Source: Basidiobolus meristosporus CBS 931.73
Lineage: Eukaryota; Basidiobolomycota; Basidiobolomycetes; Basidiobolales; Basidiobolaceae
Direction of reading: 5' to 3'
NCBI GenBank assembly: GCA_002104905.1
Contig: MCFE01000250.1
Span: forward strand, 50,503 to 114,502
DNA length: 64,000 nucleotides
How positions within the stretch are numbered: position 1 is the stretch's first letter; each line of letters begins with the position of its first letter. The translations under genes were made by a program, and so were the position numbers. The notes under the pieces were generated by a model that did not search any database, was not told the DNA's origin, and saw only the letters and a program-made list of their open reading frames with translations. Of the stretch, positions 49,112 to 59,455 are shown piece after piece.

Positions 49112-50116
49112 ATATGAAGATGTTTTGCTGCTTGACTATTAGATCAGTTAGATTGCTGCCTGTATACTTATAACTTGTTGTCTAAGTCAGCATACAATAA
49201 GCAGAGTTATCAGAAGTTGTCACCTGGGTGATTATACAACAAGCAGAGTCATCAAAATATCCATAAAGCCATATGTATGATCCGCTACCTAAGATTTTAC
49301 TATAATAGGTAGGCTTCTTGGCGGAACAGTAAGTACTGCGGATGCCAGATCTGAGACAATAACAAATTTTGCTGGCTAAATTTGGAACGGTGCTGTGATC
49401 AGAGCTTCTATTATTTGCTCACTTGGCATTGACTGCTAAGAAATTGGAATTTATGCTAGGGTGACTTTGCTGCCCTTCCATGCCCAAGTCAGAATTTCCG
49501 GTAAATAAACAGCACTCCAACACATTCACAACGTCCAAGGGTTTGCCTGATTCAATACCATATTGTACCCTATAATTTATTAGGTACCCATTACAATATA
49601 GGCCATTCAAGATAAGGAAGGTGTCTATGTTCACTGTGTTGTTGATGAAGCAATGAAGAGCCATCCCACCTGCATATACAGTACTTGCTGTGGCAATAGT
49701 ATTGGTGCAAATGTCTGTTGCCCTGACCACCTGTTTATGCATAGGACTATTGTAGCTTTGGCCATAGTTATGTAAATGTGAACCACTGTGTCTGGGGGAT
49801 CAATGTATGATGAATCACTCTATCTGGGATAATAATGCATAGTGAACAGCACCCTTCTGTTTGGCATACATGAATACACTGGCTGAACCTTATACTTTGA
49901 GGGTAAGCATGCTCAAAATTAAACCTGAGACTCTTATTATTGTTGGCAGTGTTCAGATTGTCATGCTCTCTGGTCACAGTGGTGAGCACCTAATGTAACA
50001 ATAACTCTTGGACATTTGGCATTTTTACAGTGGGTTGAAGCTGGACTTACTGGTAGCAGTTACTTGCTTGTCCAAGTATAAATACCTGCAATAATGGGCT
50101 CTTCTGTGCTCATGAT
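49112..50116. other. Region without recognised genes
   Basis: About 1 kb, AT-rich. A 107-codon ORF at 49419-49742 (-) has no recognisable motif. Given its neighbours, it is probably decayed repeat sequence. Confidence 0.4.
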
Positions 50117-51036
50117 TGTTGTAAAAATTTGTAATTCCACCTAAATATTCACCTAACTTAGTCACTTAGATCAATATCTACAAATCCTAGTGAATACTGA
50201 CCAAATTCCTTGATGAGATTTACATACAATATTCTCACCAAAAACATCAGATACCCAGGACATAAAAATTCTCAATGTTGTCCAAACAGCCCAAAACTTT
50301 GCACACATATTCTTGGGACCTTCATAAGCATATTTTATGTGCTTGTAATGCCAAGACCAGGTTAAAGTATAAATGCTACTTTTACATTTAGTAAGTCATT
50401 GAGTGCACAACACATAGTCTACTTTTTCCCCTTAGCACTTCCAATATCTCCAAGACTCTTATACCAGGTTATGAGCCCCAAGCTATCACTCTCATCAGTG
50501 TCTACTGCTGTTATTGGTGAAATTTCTCCCTCTGCTGAATAGTTGGATGGATCTAACCATCAATTGTGGAAGGTGAAGATGAAGATGCTGCCACAAGTAA
50601 GAGGCCCTTGGGATATAATCACTGAAAAAGAATGCTCTCCAAAAAGTTCAGGAGAGTAGGCCTCATAGTACCAGAAGAAAGAGCAAAGTGCCCTTGATGG
50701 CATTTACCATAATTTTAAAGTCAAATTACCAATTCAATGCTCAAGAGCAGAAATGGCAAAGAATGGATAGAAGGCATTAGAAGGCACCTACCAGTTGTGT
50801 TCAGTTGCTCATAAAGTGTATATTAGGAGAAAATTCTTGACTATAAAGATGCTGCTAGGAGAAGTAATGAAAAATTTAATTAACAGAATTACCCTGTTGG
50901 CTTAAGAGATGGAATCTGTAGGCATTCCAACTACACATGAAGATGTGATAGTTGCCACACTGAATAGCATGACAGACAAGTTCCAGGGCCTTGTATCAGC
51001 CCTAGAGTCCAGAACTGAGAATTTGACTTTAAACTA
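50117..51036 (+). mobile_element. Truncated, decayed copia element (5' LTR plus gag)
   Basis: Starts TGTTGTAAAAATT and follows the 5' LTR of the 54769-59450 copia for about 350 bp (50117-50466), then the primer-site-like GGTTATGAGCCCC and gag (LDGSNYQVWK-like region) with many stops. Similarity continues to the segment matching 55680 in the intact copy and ends where a LINE 3' end begins at about 51037. Clearly older than the intact copy. Confidence 0.85.
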
Positions 51037-51125
51037 GAGCTAGGGTGGAGACAGTTACCAACAGGTCATATCCTTATTTCAGTAGAAACAAAAAAGCCAG
51101 CACTACTACCCTAAAAAAAATCAAG
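51037..51125 (-). mobile_element. LINE 3'-end fragment (family A)
   Basis: About 80 bp beginning CTAGGGTGGAGACAGTTACC on the + strand. It matches the 3' end of the LINE at 52917 (GGGGGAGACAGTCACCAACA) through AAGCCAGCACTAC and is then lost. This is an extreme 5' truncation, and the CTAGGG at its edge is a one-base variant of TTAGGG. Confidence 0.75.
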
Positions 51126-51129
51126 AAAA

Positions 51130-52914
51130 GGGTTAGGGTTAGGGGTCTAAATTCTTTTATTGAATCTGATCAAGTATAGTAATACTATTTCAACTTGATT
51201 CAAGTTGAAAAGTGCATATTGTATAAAGAAGATATATCTATAGTAATGTGAAGGTAAAATACTGCTCAAGTTGAGTTGAGTTCTGAAAAGAAATTTGTCA
51301 ACAAATCAGGCTAGAAAATGAAGTAAAGCTGGGAGTTATTTGAAAGCAAAGCACTAAGGGAAAGTGTAGAGCTATACTACCACTTCCTGAAAGGCAGGGA
51401 TCTCACAAGAAGGCAGAAGCTCAGGTCTAATTGCAGATATGATATCAGAAAGTCTCTGGATGAGCTCCCTTTGTTTGTGAAATTGGAACAAAGATTGGGT
51501 ATCTTTGAACCCAAAGCAGCTCTCTACATGAGAGAAGTAAAAATACCTGCTACAGTAGGGGCACTTGGAACCCAAGCAAAGTGTGTTCATTCTCCACCTT
51601 ATGGCCTGGAAGGCAAAGAAGGAACTCCTGATGTAAAGGGATATGTCTGCTCCACTATGGGAATGTCTACTCTCATGAGAAATAAGTACAACTCTGTCTT
51701 TTGAGCTAGTAACTCTGGAGATATTCTCCAGCTTCCTTTTATGCATTGCTACAGAGAGAGGAATATGCTCTCTAGGTGGCTTGGCACTGTTGAAGGCCAG
51801 ATAATCTCTATAACCATCAGGAAAGTGTATCTTCTTTCTCACCAATGACTTTGGGGTGGCTTGGACTAAGTTGTTAGTAATCTTATTGACTAAGATCTTC
51901 AAAGGATTATTGGGTGATGCTTTTGCATAGTGCTGCCCAAATCTGATACCTAAAGTCTCAAATCTGATTGGCACAGCCTCAATACCAGTCAGACTATGTA
52001 TAAGCCTCTGATATTGCCTAGAATGGTAGTCAGAAGCATTGACTACCCAGCCAATAGCTTCTTGCTGCAGAGCTTGTAGCTTGGTAATGAGGTCAGGATC
52101 AGCAGCCAAACACATCATAGGAGCAGCATACTCCCAAGATGACCTCACAAAGGCCTTGAATAGCTGTAGCCTAATCAGAGGATGCCATCTGGCCCCTTTG
52201 AGCTGTAGGAATCTCAAAGTGGCAGAAGCCCTTTGAATACACTTTTCAGTGTAAGCTGCCCAAGAAATACCACTTTGACAAGTTGGGAGTCCAAGGTAGC
52301 TGTAAGAGGAAGGTTGAGGCAGAAGGGAGTTATTCAAGGAAATATTCCACTCTGGTGTGGGACCAATGTATGCTGATTTAGCAGTGTTTACCTCCATACC
52401 ATTGGCAGTACACCATTGGCTGACTTTACTCAGCAAACAATTAGCTTCTGAGAGACTCCTAGGCAGCAATTGGATGTCATCAGCAAATAACAGTGCAGAG
52501 GGCACAGCAGCTCCTGAGTCATTGAAGCAGAGACTTTGAGCCAGGTCATCAATGTAGATATTGAACAGGATTGGTGAAAGCAAAGATCCCTGGAATAGCC
52601 CCCTGAGCCTGGGAAATGGAGATGATATCACACCATTAACACTAATGGTGGAATAGCAGGCTGAGAAGAGTGAGTGTACAATCCTAAGAAGCTGACTGGA
52701 TACATTCTGGTTCTTTAGCTTCTTCAGGAGTATTGGGATCACTACCCTATCATATGCTTGCTTCAGGTCAATAAAGATTCTGTGTTTTCTTTCTTCATGA
52801 CCTGATAGGTAAAAAGCATCATGAGATACAACTGAATGTGTTACAGTAGAGTAGCCACCCCTGAAGCCAGCTTGTGCAGGATGAAACTGGGCCAAGGGGG
52901 AGTCCTTCAAGGGT
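51130..52914 (-). mobile_element. 5'-truncated LINE (family B) with telomere-like 3' junction
   Basis: Non-LTR retrotransposon with its 3' end at left. Position 51130-51143 reads GGGTTAGGGTTAGG on the + strand, followed by a 3' UTR and the reverse transcriptase ORF. The 5' part is cut off at about 52914 where the next LINE begins with its own GGGTTAGGG. There is no endonuclease region. Confidence 0.85.
51372..52910 (-). CDS. Reverse transcriptase fragment of LINE family B
   Basis: 512-codon open frame, 5'-truncated. RT blocks: AGFRGGYST, FIDLKQAYDR, RGLFQGSLLSPILFNIYIDD and the catalytic LLFADDIQLL. A C-terminal knuckle has CPYCSRYFYFSHVESC. The ATG at 52910 is internal, not the element's true start. 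Its sequence is clearly distinct from family A, so two LINE families are stacked here. The open frame suggests a fairly recent insertion. Confidence 0.88.
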   Translation of the reverse strand: MKDSPLAQFHPAQAGFRGGYSTVTHSVVSHDAFYLSGHEERKHRIFIDLKQAYDRVVIPILLKKLKNQNVSSQLLRIVHSLFSACYSTISVNGVISSPFPRLRGLFQGSLLSPILFNIYIDDLAQSLCFNDSGAAVPSALLFADDIQLLPRSLSEANCLLSKVSQWCTANGMEVNTAKSAYIGPTPEWNISLNNSLLPQPSSYSYLGLPTCQSGISWAAYTEKCIQRASATLRFLQLKGARWHPLIRLQLFKAFVRSSWEYAAPMMCLAADPDLITKLQALQQEAIGWVVNASDYHSRQYQRLIHSLTGIEAVPIRFETLGIRFGQHYAKASPNNPLKILVNKITNNLVQATPKSLVRKKIHFPDGYRDYLAFNSAKPPREHIPLSVAMHKRKLENISRVTSSKDRVVLISHESRHSHSGADISLYIRSSFFAFQAIRWRMNTLCLGSKCPYCSRYFYFSHVESCFGFKDTQSLFQFHKQRELIQRLSDIISAIRPELLPSCEIPAFQEVVV

Positions 52915-53109
52915 TAGGGGGGGAGACAGTCACCAACAGGTGAAATCTTTATCTCAGTTGAAATAAAGAAGCCAGCACTACTGTTGTAGCTTTGATACAA
53001 GAGTGTGTAGCTGAGGGGAATTTGTAGGTAAGTTAATAAGAAGTGATGATAGTTCTTCAGTGCTCAAGACACTGTTCAGTGGGAAGGGGGGTAGCAAGAG
53101 AGGTAAGAA

Positions 53110-54762
53110 TCACTTGTGAACAACATTAATGAGGGGAATGTGATAAGGATTGATATTCATCATAAAGGGAGTGTGCTGCTGCAGATATTGCTGCCAAAGG
53201 TCTGTCAAGTACTTCAGGTAGGCAAGCTTGGGTTTTTCTGACTGCAGAATAAATTCAGCAAACTTCTTGACTTCAGGATCTCCAAGTATTGTTCTCCAGC
53301 AGGAGCCAGGTGTTGTGTGGTGTGTTCTCTTCCAGGCCTTAATCAGTGGATTGTTGCAGTTGTGAAGTCTGAGGTATAATCTGGTTCTAAGGTAGAGAAG
53401 TCTGATCTTATAGGGCATAAACCCAAAAGCACCAAGAATAGCATGTCTGTAGGGGCATTCAGGCAAATGAGGCACCAAGGAGGTAATGCACCATACTGCA
53501 AACTTGTCAAGCTTAGTGCAGTCTCTAGTAGTAAGAGAGAGAAGTGGTAAGCCAAATTCCAGGACAGGGAAGACAAACTGCTTGAGTAGAAGGAGGCAGC
53601 TGGGAGCTGAAGTTGTAGGAGGAGTAACAGCCAGTAGCTTGTGGAGTGCCTGTCTTGCCAGGATAATTCTCTTCTTCAGGTGTGCTCCAGAGTCTAGTCC
53701 AGTAGGAAGGAAAGGAAAGCCAAGATATGTAGCAGAAACCTGAGCAGGTAGAGTGGAGTTCTCCAAGTTGATGGGAGAGCCCAAAGGTACTGTCTTTGCA
53801 ATGGAAAGCTGAAGATTATTCTTCTGCAGATACTGGTGGATGGTCTGGGAGTCTTGCTGCACATTGGAGGAGGATATTCTGATGTCATCAGCAAAGAGAG
53901 TAACCAGGCAGTCAGCTGAGAGTCTTGGGAAATCATTCAGGAAGATGGCAAGCAGTATAGGACCAAGCACAGAGCCTTGAACCACTCCATTAGGAACTGA
54001 GAACACAGCTGATTGCTCACTTGGGTGGAGAATTCTTGCTTGTGGATCCAGAAACAGAGACCTGACAAGGAGGGTGAGAGAGGTACTGGAGAAGCATTGA
54101 AACTTGGACCAAAGCAGATTTCTGTCAACAGAATCAAAGGCCTTAGTAATATCAAACAGAACAGAGGGATACTTGCACTGGAGAGAGTGATCTTGGCTAA
54201 GAATGACTGCATATTCCAAGGAGAGGCCAGGAACAAAGCCAAACTGTGCAGGATGAAACTTGAGGGAGTCAGAGTAGAGCTCCTGAGCAAACAGAAGCTC
54301 AAACACCTTTCTGCAGGTGGGCAGCAGAGATATTGGCTTGTAGGAGCTAGGATCCAGGTGCTTTCCTTTACCCTTGTACAGTGGCAGAACATTTGCAAAG
54401 GACCATTCCTCAGGAGTAGAAAGCTGGGCTGAGCATTGCTGAAACAGTGGAAGCAGAAGTGCAGACATGGCCTTGGTACTAGTCTTCAGAAGCTCATAGG
54501 AGATTGTGTCCACACCTGGAGCAGTAGAGTTGGGAAGCCTCTTGAGCACATTATGGATTCTCCTTTGATCAAGTGCAAGTGGGATGGGCAGAGTCTTGAA
54601 GTCAGGATGAAAGCCAGGAGTTGAGTACTGCTTTGTAGAGAAGAAGATGTTAGCTAGCTGTTCTGTTGAAGGTAACTTCCTGGAAGAGGGCCTCATTGCC
54701 CTGTAGAGTCTTGATACTGTTCTTGTTATAGAATTGGAAGATTGCAGAGGCAAAGAACTCAT
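53110..54762 (-). CDS. LINE family A ORF2, reverse transcriptase part
   Basis: 550 codons. RT motifs: LPNSTAPGVDTISYELLK, ANVLPLYKGKGKHLDPSSYK, PISLLPTCRKVFE, FGFVPGLS, VLFDITKAFDSVDRNLLW, NGVVQGSVLGPILLAIFLND and LVTLFADDIRISS (catalytic FADD). The start is not the real one: the frame continues from the endonuclease part beyond the copia insertion. It ends early at VVHK; the homologous copy at the window end continues with SFLPLLLPPFPL for about 50 residues. Confidence 0.9.
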   Translation of the reverse strand: MSSLPLQSSNSITRTVSRLYRAMRPSSRKLPSTEQLANIFFSTKQYSTPGFHPDFKTLPIPLALDQRRIHNVLKRLPNSTAPGVDTISYELLKTSTKAMSALLLPLFQQCSAQLSTPEEWSFANVLPLYKGKGKHLDPSSYKPISLLPTCRKVFELLFAQELYSDSLKFHPAQFGFVPGLSLEYAVILSQDHSLQCKYPSVLFDITKAFDSVDRNLLWSKFQCFSSTSLTLLVRSLFLDPQARILHPSEQSAVFSVPNGVVQGSVLGPILLAIFLNDFPRLSADCLVTLFADDIRISSSNVQQDSQTIHQYLQKNNLQLSIAKTVPLGSPINLENSTLPAQVSATYLGFPFLPTGLDSGAHLKKRIILARQALHKLLAVTPPTTSAPSCLLLLKQFVFPVLEFGLPLLSLTTRDCTKLDKFAVWCITSLVPHLPECPYRHAILGAFGFMPYKIRLLYLRTRLYLRLHNCNNPLIKAWKRTHHTTPGSCWRTILGDPEVKKFAEFILQSEKPKLAYLKYLTDLWQQYLQQHTPFMMNINPYHIPLINVVHK

Positions 54763-54768
54763 AATATG

Positions 54769-55117
54769 TGTTGTAAAAATTCATATTTCCACCTAAATAT
54801 TCACCTAACTTAGTCACTTAGATCATCACCTTCAAATCCTAGAGAATACTGACCAAATTCCTTGTCGGGATTTACTTAGAATATTTTCACCAAAATACCA
54901 GGTACCCAGAACATGAAAATACTCAAAGTTGTCCAAACAGCCCCAAACATTGCACACATGTTCTTGGGACCTTCCTTAACCTATTCTACGTGTTTGTAAT
55001 GCCAAGACCAGGTAAAAGTATAAATACCACTTTTACATTCAATAAATCATTAATTGAAAACCACATAATCTACTTGTTCTCCAAATCACTTCCAATATCT
55101 CCAAGACTCTTACAACA
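54769..55117 (+). repeat. 5' LTR of the copia element
   Basis: 349 bp, starts TGTTGTAAAAATTC and ends CTCTTACAACA. An AAAAGTATAAATACC stretch near 55013-55027 is a likely TATA box for the element's promoter. Confidence 0.93.
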
Positions 55118-55134
55118 GATTATGAGCCCTGAGC
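55118..55134 (+). other. Primer-binding site complementary to the initiator tRNA-Met anticodon arm
   Basis: GATTATGAGCCCTGAGC directly after the LTR. TTATGAGCCC is the complement of GGGCTCATAA, the anticodon stem-loop of eukaryotic initiator tRNA-Met, as in half-tRNA priming of Drosophila copia and yeast Ty5. The same motif survives in the decayed copies (50467 and about 46061). Confidence 0.7.
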
Positions 55135-58100
55135 TGTCACTCTCTGCAATGTCTACTACTGCTATTACTGGAATTTTTCCCTCTGCTGAAAAGTTGGATG
55201 GATCTAACTACCAAGTGTGGAAGGTGAAGATGAAGATGCTGCTACAAGAAAGAGGCCTTTGGGATATTGTCATGGGAGAAGAATGCCCTCCTAAAAACGT
55301 GGGAGAGGAAGCCTTGAAGTACCAGAAGAAAGAACATGGTGCCTTTAACTGCATTTGCCTTAATGTCAAGGACAAATTGCTAATTCAATGCTCAGGAGCA
55401 AAAACGGCAAAGAATGCCTGGAAAGCATTATAGGACACCTACCAGTCATGTTCAGCTGCCAAGAAAATGTATCTGAGAAGAAAATTCTTTACTACAAAGA
55501 TGCTGCCAGGAGAAGAAATGAAAAATCTAATTAACAGAATTACCCTGCTGGCAGATGAGATGGAATCAGTGGGCGTACCAACTACTGATGAGGATGTGAT
55601 AGTTACCATCCTGAATAGCCTGACAGACAAGTTTCAGGGCCTTGTATCAGCCCTAGAGTCCAGAACTGAAGATTTGACCTTAAATTACGTATATGGAAGG
55701 CTCCTGGATGAAGAATTAAGAAAATCAAGCGCTAATAAGAAGGAAGAAGAAAATGCTTTAATAAGCAATGATAGCCAACAAAGGAGATACCCAAGACCCT
55801 ACAAAGGCAACATCAACCTGTTTTGTAACTACTGCAAAAGGAAAGGACACACATCAGACCGGTGTCTCAAAAAGAAAGATAATCAGCAAAAGAAGCCTGA
55901 ATATGGAAATGCTGCAACAACTGAAGATAGACTATTCATATCTGCACTAAATATGACCACAAACAAGGATTCTCAGACATGGTATATTGACTCTGGAGCT
56001 TCTCAACACTTTACACACCAAAAAGAACTTTTTACCCAATATCAAGAAATTCCAATTAAGAAGGTTTTCATGGGTGACAATAGAACACTTGATGCAGTGG
56101 GAGAAGGAACTATCCAAGTAAACCTTAGAAGCAGTGAAGGAAGCCATACACTGACCTTTAAAGAAGTACTCTGTGTACCAGAAATAGCCAAGAACCTACT
56201 CTCTGTAAGCAAGGCCACAGCAGAAGGACTTAGTTTCAGTTTTGACAATTCTGGATGCAGGATCACTGATCAAAATGGTGCTCATATTGCTTCGGGCATC
56301 AGAGATCAGAATCTATACAAGTTGACTTATATTCCATCATATCTGGAAGCTAATATAAGTAACTTAAATGAAGAAACACCAATGCTTTGGCACAGGAGAT
56401 TTGGGCACATCAATTTTGATCATTTGCGCAAAATGATCAAAGATCATCTAATTTCTGGAGTGAAAATTGATCCCCCAGCTAATTTGGAGCACTGTGAAGC
56501 CTGCATATATGGGAAACAAGCCAGACAACCGTTCAAGAGCTCTGGGTTAATCAAAACTAAGAAAAAATTAGATCTAATTCACTCAGATCTGTGTGGACCT
56601 ATGCAAAATTTATCCTTAGGCGGGATGAAGTATTTAATCACCTTTATTGATGATTATACAAGATACACATGGGTCTACTTCATGGAGGGAAAGGAAGAAG
56701 CTCTGTCTAAGCTCAGGGAGTTTAAAGCCATGGTGGAGAGAGAAACTGGTGAAAAAATCAAGAAAATACGCTCTGACAATGGTGGAGAATATACCTCAAA
56801 ACTCTTCATCCACTTCTGCAAAATTCATGGGATAAAGCAAGAGACTACTGTACCATACTCCCCACAACAAAATGGAGTAGCAGAACAAGCTAACAGATCA
56901 ATAATTGATATGGCAAGATCTATGATCCATGATCAAAAATTATCCTATGATTTTTGGGCGGAATCAGTTGCCACTGCTGTATACCTTAAAAATAGGAGTT
57001 ATAACAGAATACTTCGTGATTCTACTCCATTTGAAGCATGGTATGGATACAGACCAAGTGCAGAACATTTAAGAATATTTGGGTGCACAGCATATGCCAA
57101 AAAACTGGCCGGAAATCAGTCAAAATTTGAGCCAAAAAGTGTAAAATGCATATTTTTGGGCTACTGCAATGAGAGTAAAGCATACAGACTCTACAATACC
57201 AAAGCAAAGAAGCTTATCAAGTCCAGGGATGTGTTGTTTGATGAAAATTCAAAATTTTCACAAAAAATGACATCAGATGATGACAAAAATTTGATCTCAA
57301 GTCCACCAATTGTCAGGATTGAATCAGAGCAAAACAATGAAAATTTTTTCACTCCAGAGGACTCTACAACCATGGTTCAGCCAGAATCAGTGCCCAGGAA
57401 TATCCCAGAAGTGATCATTCCAGTATCAAATGCCTGGAGATCTAATTGGACAAGAAATAGCCCAAATTACTATATCAATGAGGGTACAAATTTAGCCTAT
57501 GCCTATTCAGTCCATATTGATGAACCCCAGACTGTAAAAGAGGCCCTAAATAGCACTCAGACAAAGTTTTGGAGATCTGCAATGACTGAGGAATATCAGG
57601 CCCTGATGGGAAATCAAACTTGGGACTTAGTCAAATTACCAATCAACCAAAAATCAATTGGATGCAGATGGGTCTTCAAGACAAAATACAAGGCTGATGA
57701 TACAATTGAAAGATACAAAGCAAGACTTGTAGCCAAAGGATACTCTCAAACAAAAGGACTTGACTATACTGAGACCTTTGCACCGGTAGCCAAGTTTAAT
57801 TCCATCAGATTAATATTGGCTATTGCAGCCAAATATAAGTTTTTTATTCATCAAATGGATGTAAAAACTGCATTTTTGAATGGAGAACTTGATGAGACGT
57901 GTATATGGACCAGCCTGATGGGTTTGTTGACCAAGATAACCCCCATTTGGTCTGCAAGCTTAAAAAGTCACTATATGGTCTCAAACAATCACCAAGAGCC
58001 TGGAATTGCAAGATAGATTCTTATTTGGAATCTTTAGTTTCAAAAGGAGTAATGCTGACTATAGTATATACTATAAGCCAGATAGAGCAAATCCAGTTCT

Positions 58101-59091
58101 ATTAGCTCTATATGTGGATGATCTTATTATAGCCGCCAATAATATAGAAACATTGGAAGAGACTAAATCCAGCCTATCTAAGGAGTTCAAGATGTCTGAT
58201 CTAGGAGAACTCAGTTACTACTTAGGGATTAAGTTCTCCATAGACAGAAGTACCCAGACTATTACCCTAAGCCAATCCAAGTATATTCAAGATATACTAA
58301 AGAAGTACAAAATGGAAGACTGTAAACCAGCAGCTACCCCAATGGAGACAAACCTTAACTTGGTCAAAACTCAACCAAATCAAGAGAGCTTGGTGCCATA
58401 TGAAAGCCCTGACTTTCCTTATCAATCTATGGTCGGCAGTCTGATGTATATCATGCTTGGAACACGTCCAGATATCTCATATACAGTGGTAGTTGTAAGC
58501 CAACATAATCAGAATTATGGATCTGATCATATTGCAGCAGTTAAGCGGATTTTTAGATACCTAAAAGGAACTGCTAATATCTGCTTAAGATACACTTATA
58601 ATGATTCAGAACAGGATCTTGTGGGATACTCTGATGCTGATTGGGGACAGAATTTAGAAGACAGAAGATCCACCACAGGATACACCTTTCTTTACTGTAA
58701 AGGAGCAATTTCATGGAATTCAAGAAAGCAACCAACCGTAGCACTTTCTACTACAGAGGCAGAGTATATGGCAGCCTGTGAAGCTACAAAAGAAGCAATG
58801 TGGTTAAGAAAGCTCTTTGCAGACTTAGGCCTATGTCAAAAAACGCCTATTACTTTATTTCAAGATAATCAAGGATGTATACAATTAGGTAGAAATCCAA
58901 CTTTTCATGCTAGAACCAAGCACATAGATATTAGACATCATTTCATACGTGAAGCTATAGAGAATAACTTAGTTAGCTTAGTTTACTGCTCTACAGATGA
59001 AATGATTGCAGACATATTTACCAAACCATTAGCTAGAGACAAGTTTGAATATCTTAGGTCAAAATTAGGACTAGTCAGTGTGAACATTTAG
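55122..59091 (+). CDS. Copia gag-pol polyprotein, one stop and two frameshifts
   Basis: Gag with LDGSNYQVWKVKMKMLLQ (DUF4219/UBN2 type), zinc knuckle CNYCKRKGHTSDRC, protease WYIDSGASQHFT, pre-integrase LWHRRFGHINFDHL, integrase DDE region (IHSDLCGPM, RSDNGGEYTS, NGVAEQANR), RT (KARLVAKGYSQTKGLDYTET, MDVKTAFLNGELDE, LYVDDLIIAA), RNase H (YSDADWGQNLEDRRSTTGY, STTEAEYMAACEA) and the end DIFTKPLARDKFEYLRSKLG. TAG at 55431 interrupts KAL-DTYQ in gag. Single-base losses at about 57896 and 58036 shift the RT frame. The start at 55122 lies inside the primer site; the next in-frame ATG is 55149. Confidence 0.92.
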
Positions 59092-59102
59092 CTGAGTGGG
59101 AG

Positions 59103-59450
59103 TGTTGTGAAATTCATATTTCCACCTAAATATTCACCTAACTTAGTCACTTAGATCATCACCTTCAAATCCTAGAGAATACTGACCAAATTCCTTGTCG
59201 GGATTTACTTAGAATATTTTCACCAAAATACCAGGTACCCAGAACATGAAAATACTCAAAGTTGTCCAAACAGCCCCAAACATTGCACACATGTTCTTGG
59301 GACCTTCCTTAACCTATTCTACGTGTTTGTAATGCCAAGACCAGGTAAAAGTATAAATACCACTTTTACATTCAATAAATCATTAATTGAAAACCACATA
59401 ATCTACTTGTTCTCCAAATCACTTCCAATATCTCCAAGAATCTTACAACA
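59103..59450 (+). repeat. 3' LTR of the copia element
   Basis: 348 bp, starts TGTTGTGAAATTC and ends AATCTTACAACA; otherwise identical by eye to the 5' LTR. Confidence 0.93.
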
Positions 59451-59455
59451 ATATG

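Larger units (their letters stand above)
54769..59450 (+). mobile_element. Ty1/copia LTR retrotransposon, young, nested in a LINE
   Basis: LTRs 54769-55117 (349 bp) and 59103-59450 (348 bp) differ at only about three positions, so insertion was recent. Ends are TGTTG/CAACA. A primer site follows the 5' LTR and a purine tract (GAGTGGGAG) precedes the 3' LTR. One gag-pol frame has domain order GAG-PR-INT-RT-RH, typical of Pseudoviridae. It has one TAG (55431) and two missing single bases (about 57896 and 58036). Confidence 0.95.
54764..59455. repeat. ATATG target-site duplication flanking the copia
   Basis: ATATG at 54764-54768 and again at 59451-59455, immediately outside LTR ends TGTTG...CAACA. 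The host sequence on both sides is LINE ORF2, which confirms the nesting order. Confidence 0.93.

Noticed and set aside
49419-49742. 107-codon minus-strand ORF as a gene
   Set aside because: No motif; lies in decayed repeat-rich sequence.
54990-55121. Copia gag starting at the ATG at 54990
   Set aside because: That ATG lies inside the LTR, upstream of the primer site; gag similarity begins after 55122.
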